From assembly GCF_000230835.1 (NCBI RefSeq), contig NZ_CM001240.1:5296779-5360778 (forward strand): a stretch of DNA of 64,000 nt. Reading direction: 5' to 3'. Below are positions 52,974 to 60,096 of this stretch, piece after piece. Numbering within the stretch: the first letter of the stretch is position 1; each line of letters begins with the position of its first letter. Made by a program: the position numbers and the translations under genes. The stretch comes from Clostridium sp. DL-VIII. Lineage in GTDB: Bacteria > Bacillota > Clostridia > Clostridiales > Clostridiaceae. The notes below the pieces were generated by a model that made no database searches, was not told where the DNA came from, and saw nothing but the letters and a program-made list of their open reading frames with translations.

Positions 52974-53381
52974 ATGATACATGATTTACCACTTGAAAAA
53001 ACTTCATTCGTTTACAAAAGAAATAGAAGACTTGAACGGCATATTAAAGCACGAGCTAAACGTAGAAAAACATTATCCTTAGTGATTTCTTTTGGACTTA
53101 TAATAACTACCTCATTTTTTATTGCATATAAAACATACATTCATAGCAATTCTAAAAATTTAGGCTTTGCAGTTGAGCATAGTTTCACAACAGGTTTTTC
53201 ATCAGAAAATAAACTTCTCAGAGTTCAAAAAATGTCCCTAATTTACTACGATGATGAAACTGCTATTGTTGAAGCATCAGGACTTGCTAAAGTTCCTCCT
53301 CATAAATCAACTTCTATTAGAGGCAGCTTTAAAAAAGACAGTGATAATAGCTGGTATTTAGAAAAATTTATGTCATCTTAA
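52974..53381 (+). CDS. Single-pass membrane protein, unknown
   Basis: A 135-residue protein, the only plus-strand gene outside the znu pair. The N-terminal 32 residues are strongly basic (KRNRRLERHIKARAKRRK), residues 33-51 form one membrane segment, and about 80 residues follow outside, so a cytoplasmic-N/outside-C topology fits the positive-inside rule. ATG at 52974 has AAGGAGA upstream; the earlier ATG has none. The outer part (VEHSFTTGFSSENKLLRVQKMSLIYYDDETAIVEASGL...) is beta-like. I do not recognise the family. An inverted repeat lies just upstream. Confidence 0.7.
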   Translation: MIHDLPLEKTSFVYKRNRRLERHIKARAKRRKTLSLVISFGLIITTSFFIAYKTYIHSNSKNLGFAVEHSFTTGFSSENKLLRVQKMSLIYYDDETAIVEASGLAKVPPHKSTSIRGSFKKDSDNSWYLEKFMSS

Positions 53382-53445
53382 ATTAATATATTATTAATTT
53401 ATAAATCATAGGTTTTATTTAAATAATCAAAATTAGTAACAAATT

Positions 53446-53541
53446 AAAAGTGATAAGTTTATTGATTAAATCTATACTAAAATTTCTATAAACAGATTTT
53501 AGAAACTTTTAAACAGATTTTTCCATTAAAACTTATCACTT
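53446..53541. repeat. Long AT-rich palindrome downstream of the membrane protein gene
   Basis: AAAAGTGATAAGTTT (53446-53460) and AAAACTTATCACTT (53528-53541) are inverted arms; the interior contains TTTCTATAAACAGATTTTAG and a similar AAACTTTTAAACAGATTTTT. Non-coding; looks like a degenerate mobile element. Confidence 0.5.
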
Positions 53542-53587
53542 ATAGTTTAAGCTATATAGCTTTATTTTATAAATTGATTTAGTTCAT

Positions 53588-53625
53588 AAATATCTTTATA
53601 TTTGACTTATAATATAAAGATATTT
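53588..53625 (-). terminator. Hairpin after dltC
   Basis: A perfect 15-bp stem, AAATATCTTTATATT with AATATAAAGATATTT, and an 8-nt loop, 35 bp after the dltC stop. It lacks a T tract on the minus strand, so it may be a terminator or an RNA-stabilising hairpin. Confidence 0.55.
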
Positions 53626-53659
53626 ATATATTTGCAATTGTTTATCTATAAATCACAAT

Positions 53660-53890
53660 TTATTTTCTATTTTCTAAGAATGCAGTTAACTTATTAACTG
53701 TTGACATATCTTCTCTTTCTAAATCAGTAGGCTGCAATTTTATTCCTAGCTTTTCTTCTAATTGAAGTAACACTTCAATTATTGCTAATGAGTCCAAAAG
53801 TCCTGCATCAAAAAGATTTAAATCTAAATCTTCTGCAATCTCGTCATTTCCTGTAACTTCAATAAATATTTCTAGAACTTTTTCTTTCAT
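53660..53890 (-). CDS. dltC: D-alanyl carrier protein-like (DltC)
   Basis: A 76-residue acyl-carrier-type protein. Ser34 in LLDSLAIIEV is the expected phosphopantetheine attachment site; the LFDAGLLDS context matches DltC, the D-alanyl carrier protein, rather than fatty acid ACP (which has DSLD). It lies 29 bp after dltA. Its role would be to carry activated D-alanine to the cell envelope, but dltB (membrane transferase) and dltD are absent nearby. ATG at 53890 follows AAAGGAGTATATTATT. Confidence 0.8.
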   Translation of the reverse strand: MKEKVLEIFIEVTGNDEIAEDLDLNLFDAGLLDSLAIIEVLLQLEEKLGIKLQPTDLEREDMSTVNKLTAFLENRK

Positions 53891-53919
53891 AATAATATAC
53901 TCCTTTGTATTTATATATC

Positions 53920-55434
53920 TTATATATTCTCTAATAATTTTTTTCTATCAATTTTTCCATTAACATTAGTAGGAAATTGTTCGACAATTTTTACATTTCT
54001 CGGAACCATGTATGAAGGAATGAATTTACTTAGCTCCTTTTTTATTGCTATTCCATTTTTTAATCCACTTAGCCTATTATCTTCTTTTAATTCAACAAAA
54101 GCTGTAAGATATGCTATTTTTTCTTCCTTATAAATTGGAACTACTGCTGCATTCTTAACATTACTAACCTTTACTAAATTATTTTCTATATCTTCTATTT
54201 CGATTCTATACCCATTAAGTTTTATTTGAAAGTCTTTTCTACCACAATAATATAAATTTCCATCTACATAGTATCCTAAGTCCCCAGTTCTATAGGCTCT
54301 ACATTCACTTCCATTATAATCATCATAGAAAAATGCTTTTTCTGTCATTTCTTCGTTTTTGAAATAGCCTTTACTTACACTTGGTCCTACAATTATAATT
54401 TCGCCTTTTTCTCCGTCGCCTAATACATTTCCATCTTCATCAACAATCTTTACAACAGAAGTTTTCATAGGATATCCAATAGGCAAACTACCTTCTTTAA
54501 GTAATAGTTCTTTATTCATATCATTTGCACTAACTGCAACTGTTGCTTCCGTTGGGCCATATCCATTTACAATCCTTGTTTCTGGGAATCTGTTTAAAAG
54601 TTCTTCACATAATGGTTTAGGCAATACTTCTCCTACAAATACCATAGCCTTTAAACCAGGTAGCATTTTCGAATTAAAATCTTCTTCTACGACACACATT
54701 CCTGCAAAAGATGGTGTTGATACCCAAATGTTTATTCCTGATTCTCTCATGTCATTAAACATATTCTTTAAATTTGAAAGGGTTTCTTTTGAATACCCAT
54801 GCAATGTTTTTCCGTAGCATAATCCTGGATAAATTGATGTTACTGATAGATCAAAAGAATATGCAGCTTGATTCATAAATACTTCTTCACTTTCATCAAG
54901 CTTTAAATATTCTACTATCCATTCAACAAAATTGTCTAAATTATTACTGCTTATTTGTACTCCTTTTGGCTTTCCAGTACTTCCGGAAGTAAATAAAATA
55001 TAAGCACTTTCATCTTCCTTTACCCAGCTCATCCTATCAACTTCATAGCCTTGATATTCCTGTTCAATTTCATTTATTTCTTTTTCCTTTAAAACACGTA
55101 CACCATTAAATATATTATCTTTACTAAAATCTATAAGTATTTTGGGATGAACTTCACTAATAATAGCTTCAACTCTTTCCTTAGGATAGCTTATATCAAT
55201 TGGTATGTATGCTCTTCCAGACTTTAACGCAGCCATCATAACTGCCATCATTAGATTTTCTTTATTCCCATATATTATAATTGGTGTCCTATCCTCTCCC
55301 AAATCTTTTAATAGGAATGCAGCTACATGTTCTGAAATATCATCTAATTCTTTATATTTCATGACTTTTCCATCACACTTTAGCGCAATTCTATCACTCC
55401 TAGAATACTTTTTTATTCCTTCCAAAATCTTCAT
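53920..55434 (-). CDS. dltA: D-alanine:carrier protein ligase-like (DltA)
   Basis: A 504-residue adenylation (ANL) enzyme. FTSGSTGKPKG at residues 148-158 is the P-loop; NGYGPTEATV, YRTGDLGY and the NGKIDRKKL end (with the catalytic Lys) are the A5, A7/A8 and A10 motifs. The length and the DltC-like gene next to it favour D-alanine activation for teichoic acids. A stand-alone amino acid activating enzyme of a small nonribosomal pathway is the alternative. ATG at 55434 has AAGGAGAAAAGACA before it. Divergent from the zinc transporter genes with 197 bp between. Confidence 0.8.
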   Translation of the reverse strand: MKILEGIKKYSRSDRIALKCDGKVMKYKELDDISEHVAAFLLKDLGEDRTPIIIYGNKENLMMAVMMAALKSGRAYIPIDISYPKERVEAIISEVHPKILIDFSKDNIFNGVRVLKEKEINEIEQEYQGYEVDRMSWVKEDESAYILFTSGSTGKPKGVQISSNNLDNFVEWIVEYLKLDESEEVFMNQAAYSFDLSVTSIYPGLCYGKTLHGYSKETLSNLKNMFNDMRESGINIWVSTPSFAGMCVVEEDFNSKMLPGLKAMVFVGEVLPKPLCEELLNRFPETRIVNGYGPTEATVAVSANDMNKELLLKEGSLPIGYPMKTSVVKIVDEDGNVLGDGEKGEIIIVGPSVSKGYFKNEEMTEKAFFYDDYNGSECRAYRTGDLGYYVDGNLYYCGRKDFQIKLNGYRIEIEDIENNLVKVSNVKNAAVVPIYKEEKIAYLTAFVELKEDNRLSGLKNGIAIKKELSKFIPSYMVPRNVKIVEQFPTNVNGKIDRKKLLENI

Positions 55435-55573
55435 TGTCTTTTCTCCTTAAACTCACTTATATAAATATCATTTAATTAAAATAGTGATATATTTTATTCT
55501 CATAATTTAAGTTACTGTGTCATATAAATTCTACCATATTTTTTTTCTAGTGCAAATTATAATATGAATTTCT

Positions 55574-55592
55574 ATTGCAAATGATTTGCAAT
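55574..55592 (+). promoter_or_regulatory. Fur-family-like (Zur-type) operator over the -35
   Basis: ATTGCAAATGATTTGCAAT, a perfect palindrome with an odd centre (G55583). The core AATNATT matches the 7-1-7 pattern of Fur-family boxes. The -35 (TTGCAA, 55575-55580) lies within it and the -10 TATAAT (55599-55604) is 18 bp downstream, so a bound regulator would block RNA polymerase. Confidence 0.7.
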
Positions 55593-55631
55593 AAAGTGTA
55601 TAATATAATAATGTTTTAAGGAGTTGATTAT

Positions 55632-56303
55632 TTGATTACTATAAAGAATCTATCATTTTCATATATAAAAGGAACAGATTTACTAAAAGATATTAATCTT
55701 AATATTCCAAAAGGAGTTTATTTATCTATCTTAGGTGAAAACGGAAGCTGTAAAAGTACATTAATAAAACTTATATTAGGACTTTTAAAACCCGACTCAG
55801 GATCAATCACTTTAGATACTAATAAAATTTCTTATGTTTCACAAAGATTGGACAATTTCAACGCTGAATTTCCAATAACAGTTAAAGAAGTTCTATCTTG
55901 TCACGCAAAGACAATTGGAATTAGAAATTTAACTTATGTTTATGATGCTCTAAATAAAGTAAATATGTCCGAATTCAGTAAAAATTTAATTGGTAACCTT
56001 TCAGGAGGCCAGCAACAACGAATTTTTATTGCAAGAGCATTAATTGGAGATCCAGATTTAATTATCTTGGATGAACCCTCAACTGGAGTAGACGAAAAGA
56101 GTCAAAAAGAAATTTATCCATTACTCCAAAATTTAAATAAAGATTTTAACAAAACTATTATTTCTGTTGAACATAATACAAAAGTTGCACTGAAATATTC
56201 AACACATATTCTAAGAATAGAAGATGGTATCTTAACTCTATACACAAAAGAAAGTTTTAAGAAATACTTAGAATCTGAAACTTCATTTTCTAAGATCATA
56301 TAG
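55632..56303 (+). CDS. Metal (zinc-type) ABC transporter ATP-binding protein
   Basis: A 223-residue ABC ATPase. Walker A is GENGSCKST (residues 35-43), with Cys in place of the Gly before the Lys; the signature is LSGGQQQR, Walker B LIILDEPSTGVD and the H-loop SVEHNTKVA. These are typical of the ZnuC/AdcC group that pairs with ZnuB-type permeases, whose gene follows 25 bp on. The start is TTG at 55632 with AAGGAG eight bases upstream. Together they import a divalent metal, most likely zinc given the Fur-family-like box in front; manganese cannot be excluded. No solute-binding protein gene is adjacent. Confidence 0.85.
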   Translation: MITIKNLSFSYIKGTDLLKDINLNIPKGVYLSILGENGSCKSTLIKLILGLLKPDSGSITLDTNKISYVSQRLDNFNAEFPITVKEVLSCHAKTIGIRNLTYVYDALNKVNMSEFSKNLIGNLSGGQQQRIFIARALIGDPDLIILDEPSTGVDEKSQKEIYPLLQNLNKDFNKTIISVEHNTKVALKYSTHILRIEDGILTLYTKESFKKYLESETSFSKII

Positions 56304-56328
56304 TAGTAATTTGGAAAGGTAATATTTT

Positions 56329-57132
56329 ATGTTTGAATTAGGTTTTATGCAAAATGCATTTATTGTAGGTTTTATTGTTTCTATACTTTGTCCATTTATA
56401 GGACTTTTTATTGTACTTAGGCGCTATTCAATGATTGGAGATACATTATCTCATTCTTCCTTTGCCGGAGTTGCAATAGGTCTTGTTATTGGCACTGATC
56501 CACTTTTAACAGCATTTTTATTTACTAGCATTTGTGCTTTAGTTATTGAATTTTTAAGAACTTATTTTAAAAAGTACGGCGAGCTTGTAATGTCTATAGT
56601 TTTGACCTTGAGTTTAGGAATAGCGATTATTTTAATTAGCAGTGGAAAAGCTTCTGCTAAGGTTGATTCATTTTTATTTGGAAGTATTTTAACCGTTACA
56701 CACTCTGATATATTATTAATCACAATCGTTGGTGCAATCTGCCTTGCAGTTCTTTTATTTCTTTATAATAAATTAATTTATGTAACCTTCGATGAAAATG
56801 CTGCAAAAACAGCTGGCATTAATGTTAAATTAATAAACTATATTTTTACTTTACTTGTTGGTGCTACTATTTCTCTATCAATAAGGGTAATGGGGATCCT
56901 TGTTGTATCTTCAATCATAGTCGTTCCTGTAGCAACAGCTATGCAATTAAAAAGAGGGTTCACTAAAACATTAATTCTAGCAATATTTTTTGGATTACTG
57001 GATGTTATGGCTGGACTTGTTCTTTCCTATTATGTAAATAGTGCTCCTGGTGGAACAATAGCATTAACATCAGTTATAATATTAGTATTAACAATAACTT
57101 TCAAAAGATTTTTCAGTTATGAAATTGCTTAA
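56329..57132 (+). CDS. Metal ABC transporter permease (ZnuB type)
   Basis: A 267-residue integral-membrane permease with about eight hydrophobic segments. The pattern FIGLFIVLRRYSMIGDTLSHSSFAGVAIG is the characteristic ZnuB/MntB start, and RVMGILVVSSIIVVPVATAMQL the later conserved loop. It follows the ATPase gene with GGAAAGG before ATG at 56329. The stop codon overlaps the terminator. The substrate-binding subunit must be encoded elsewhere, or the pair uses another one. Confidence 0.88.
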   Translation: MFELGFMQNAFIVGFIVSILCPFIGLFIVLRRYSMIGDTLSHSSFAGVAIGLVIGTDPLLTAFLFTSICALVIEFLRTYFKKYGELVMSIVLTLSLGIAIILISSGKASAKVDSFLFGSILTVTHSDILLITIVGAICLAVLLFLYNKLIYVTFDENAAKTAGINVKLINYIFTLLVGATISLSIRVMGILVVSSIIVVPVATAMQLKRGFTKTLILAIFFGLLDVMAGLVLSYYVNSAPGGTIALTSVIILVLTITFKRFFSYEIA

Positions 57133-57180
57133 AAAATTACAAGTAATAATCCCAAACTTGATTATTACTTGTAATTTTTT
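57131..57180. terminator. Bidirectional terminator after the metal permease
   Basis: A perfect 20-bp stem, AAAAAATTACAAGTAATAAT with ATTATTACTTGTAATTTTTT, and a 10-nt loop. It overlaps the permease stop codon and has A/T runs on both sides, so it can end both the plus-strand metal operon and the minus-strand phosphonate operon. Confidence 0.9.
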
Positions 57181-57196
57181 GATTATACTACACACA

Positions 57197-57325
57197 ATAA
57201 TGAGTTATGAATTATAGGTTATGAGTTAAAGATGAAATGCCCCTTTAGTGGAATTTCTGAAATATGTGTTTTTGAAAAGCCTGTAGGCTTTTCTTCCTTA
57301 ATTCTTAACTCTTAACTTTTAACTG
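57197..57325. repeat. Intergenic repeat, ACAATT/AACTGT-ended family, copy 6, overlapping the end of phnW
   Basis: Left end ATAATGAGTTATGAATTATA; middle GAAAAGCCTGTAGGCTTTTC hairpin (57273-57292); right end CCTTAATTCTTAACTCTTAA, continuing into the 3' end of the aminotransferase gene. The last codons of that gene (LKVKS) are read through the repeat. Confidence 0.65.
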
Positions 57326-58438
57326 GCTGAAGTATTCTTCTAATATCTCAATAAATTTAGCCATGTTTTCTGGATATATCTGTCCTATATTAGCTATTCT
57401 AAAAGTATTTTCGAATGATATTTTTCCTGGATATATAGTAAATCCTTTACTATATAAATAATCATGCAAATCCTTAAAATTATAGTCATAAATTTGTGGC
57501 TCAATGATTGTAGTTAAAAGCATAGATGATGCTTTGTCCTTTACCAATCTCTTTAATTTAAGCTTATCTAATCCGTCCCATAATATTCTGCAGCAGGCTT
57601 TATATCTCTCATATCTGCTTTCAATCGTTTCTTCCTTTGCTTCAATTATTGCTTGCTTCAACGCATAAAGAATTTGCACTGGTGGAGTAAATCTCATTTG
57701 GTAATTATCTATGAAATATAAATATTGTTTATACATATTAAGGTATAGATTTCTAGGCTTAATATTCTTTGTCTTTTCCAATGATTTCTTATTGGCTATC
57801 ACAAAACTTATTCCAGCCATTCCTTGTATACATTTGTTAGAACTTGAAGCTAAATATTTTATGTTCATCTCTTCCATATCTATAGGAATTCCTGCAAAAG
57901 AACTCATGGCATCAACTATCATCTCAATATCGTATTTGTCACATATTCCTCCTATAGTTTTTATATCATTTAGCAATCCCGTTGTAGTTTCATGATGAAT
58001 TACTGCTAAATGGCTTATATATGTTTTCTCAGATTCCGTATCTTTTGAATTATGTTTTTTTATTATCTCTTCTAATTCATCCAATTTAATCTCTTCTATT
58101 GGTGAGCTTTTAAATTCTATATAGTTTAAATTATAAATTTCAGCTATCTCACACATTCTCTTCCCATAAGCCCCGTTGTTTATGATTAAAATAATATTAT
58201 CATCTACCACAGAACTTAAGATTGCTTCCACTGCTGCTGTCCCAGAACCTCCAAATAATACAGTTGTATATTGGTCATTAGAGCCTACAAAATTAGTAAA
58301 TTCTTTTGACACATATTCCATAACATCTCCAAATTCTTTTTCTCTTGGACATATATCTGGTACAACTTGAGCAAGTTTCACTGTATCTGTCGTAGTTGCA
58401 GGACCAGGATTTAATAATATATTTCTCTTAATTTCCAC
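57305..58438 (-). CDS. phnW: 2-Aminoethylphosphonate:pyruvate transaminase
   Basis: A 377-residue fold-type I PLP enzyme that interconverts phosphonoacetaldehyde and 2-aminoethylphosphonate (AEP). LLNPGPATTTDTVK at the start, FGGSGTAAVEAIL, HHETTTGLLND and SSNKCIQGMAGISF (PLP Lys) are the recognised PhnW motifs. In a synthesis operon it runs in the aminating direction, giving AEP. The start is GTG at 58438 after TGGAGGTATTAGA. It is 13 bp after the decarboxylase gene. Its C-terminal codons overlap a repeat, so the tail may be non-native. Confidence 0.88.
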   Translation of the reverse strand: MEIKRNILLNPGPATTTDTVKLAQVVPDICPREKEFGDVMEYVSKEFTNFVGSNDQYTTVLFGGSGTAAVEAILSSVVDDNIILIINNGAYGKRMCEIAEIYNLNYIEFKSSPIEEIKLDELEEIIKKHNSKDTESEKTYISHLAVIHHETTTGLLNDIKTIGGICDKYDIEMIVDAMSSFAGIPIDMEEMNIKYLASSSNKCIQGMAGISFVIANKKSLEKTKNIKPRNLYLNMYKQYLYFIDNYQMRFTPPVQILYALKQAIIEAKEETIESRYERYKACCRILWDGLDKLKLKRLVKDKASSMLLTTIIEPQIYDYNFKDLHDYLYSKGFTIYPGKISFENTFRIANIGQIYPENMAKFIEILEEYFSQLKVKS

Positions 58439-58451
58439 TCTAATACCTCCA

Positions 58452-59585
58452 CTAAATATTCAAAAAATCCATAAAAGCTTCTTTATTTTCTATTGGTGCT
58501 AACGTTGGTCTCCCCAAATCTTTTCTTGCGCCTCTTTTTACTTTAATCTCTAAAAATACTGGCCCTTCTATATCTTTTATTTCTTCTAATAACTTTATCA
58601 ATTCTACTTTGGAAGAGCAGGAAAAGCCCTCATTATAACCACATGCTTTTGCAAACGCTACAGTATCTACTTGTAATCCAACAGTTTCTTGACCTCCAAC
58701 CGAATCATGTGCGCCATTGTTTATTAAAATATGTTTGAAATTTTTAGGTTTTTGATTTCCTATAATGGCTAATCCACCAAGATGCATTAACAATGCCCCA
58801 TCCCCGTCTATACAATAAATTTCATTACTTTTTTTGCTTAGTGCAATGCCTAAAGCAATCTGTGATGCATGTCCCATTGAACCCACTGTTAGAAAATCTT
58901 TATTGTGATCTTGCTTATATTTTTCTCTTAATTCAAATAGTTCTCTAGATGCCATTCCTGTTGTTGATATTACCACTGCATTCTGCTTCATATTAGTTAC
59001 TAACATCTCTATAGCATCTTCCCTTGTAATATCAAAATCATAGACTGGATTACTCTTAAGTTTATATTCATCAAATGTCTCTTTTCTTATTACTAAAGCA
59101 TAAGGCTCATTATTTTCCTTCATATGATTATGTGCTTTTTTCACTATTAATTTCATTTCATTATTATTTATAGTGTTATTTATAATTTTATATTTGATTC
59201 CTAGTACATCTAAAATTTTAGTAGTTATTATACCTTGTTTTATATGCTGAGGTTCGTCTTTTTTACCCGGTTCACCTCTCCATCCTATTACTAAAAGCAT
59301 AGGTATACTATATACTAATTTGTCAGCAAGGGAAACAAGAGGATTCAATGCGTTTCCAATTCCTGAATTTTGCATATATACAAGTCCTATTTTTTTTGTT
59401 GCTAAATAGTATCCTGCCGCTAGCCCGACAGCATTTCCTTCATTTGCTGCAATTATATTTTTTCTTTCGCCAACATTATCCTTAATAAATGCACAAAAAG
59501 ACTTAAGTAAAGAATCTGGTACTCCAGCGAAAAAATCTATATCATTATTTAATAGCTCATTATAAAATTCTTTAACATCAATCAT
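58452..59585 (-). CDS. Phosphonopyruvate decarboxylase
   Basis: A 377-residue thiamine-diphosphate enzyme that makes phosphonoacetaldehyde, the irreversible step that pulls PEP mutase forward. AANEGNAVGLAAGYYLA near residue 43 holds the catalytic Glu, GWRGEPGKKDEPQH is typical of the family, and GDGALLMHLGGLAIIGNQKPKN is the ThDP-Mg binding motif. The length is right for the short decarboxylase (aepY/ppd) group. ATG at 59585 follows TAGGAGTGAAGTAA. A 511-bp repeat-rich gap separates it from the PEP mutase gene, unusual for these normally packed genes. Confidence 0.9.
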   Translation of the reverse strand: MIDVKEFYNELLNNDIDFFAGVPDSLLKSFCAFIKDNVGERKNIIAANEGNAVGLAAGYYLATKKIGLVYMQNSGIGNALNPLVSLADKLVYSIPMLLVIGWRGEPGKKDEPQHIKQGIITTKILDVLGIKYKIINNTINNNEMKLIVKKAHNHMKENNEPYALVIRKETFDEYKLKSNPVYDFDITREDAIEMLVTNMKQNAVVISTTGMASRELFELREKYKQDHNKDFLTVGSMGHASQIALGIALSKKSNEIYCIDGDGALLMHLGGLAIIGNQKPKNFKHILINNGAHDSVGGQETVGLQVDTVAFAKACGYNEGFSCSSKVELIKLLEEIKDIEGPVFLEIKVKRGARKDLGRPTLAPIENKEAFMDFLNI

Positions 59586-59671
59586 TTACTTCACTCCTAA
59601 AATACAATTGTTTCTCTATTAATTTACTCAATCTAAAAATTACAAGTAATAAATCAAGTTCTTAATTCGTT

Positions 59672-59784
59672 TATATATAGATATCCAAAACAAGAAATTG
59701 ACTTATACACTAGGAATTCTTATTGATATTACACGAATCAGGCTAATGTATATGCTAAATTTATAAATTGGATATCTATATATA
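59672..59784. repeat. TATAGATATCC-ended palindromic element, copy 2
   Basis: Perfect 17-bp terminal inverted repeats, TATATATAGATATCCAA (59672-59688) and TTGGATATCTATATATA (59768-59784). The interior includes GCTAATGTATATG, like the element at 38044. Not coding. Lies within the phosphonate operon. Confidence 0.7.
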
Positions 59785-59862
59785 GATAAACAAATTATAA
59801 ACTTGACTTATATATAGAATAATTATCCGTTTAAGTTAAACTTTTATGTGTATCTATACTAG

Positions 59863-60049
59863 AAATCATATACATTTTTGTGAAGCAGGCATTTGAAATT
59901 AAGCTGCTAAAAGTTCTTAATGGGAGCTTGTTCCATTTACTGCTTGTCACGAACTTGTTTCGGGAGCATGCAGTAATGGGTGCATGCTCACATTTAGAAC
60001 TTTCAGCGAAAATTTCATGAGTCCTGTGGAATAAAAATGTATGTGATTT
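59863..60049. repeat. 187-bp long-hairpin repeat element
   Basis: Terminal inverted repeats AAATCATATACATTTTT (59863-59879) and AAAAATGTATGTGATTT (60033-60049), 16 of 17 paired. Inner arms include CATTTACTGC with GCAGTAATGG and AAGTTCTTAA/TTTAGAACTT. It is a self-complementary element inserted in the phosphonate operon; the ORF across it (59831-60145, minus) is not credible as a gene. Followed by GGATATCTATAA at 60083, a possible remnant of the adjacent element's end. Confidence 0.7.
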
Positions 60050-60096
60050 CGGTAAGCTACCACACAAGTTTAATTTTAAAGTTGGATATCTATAAT

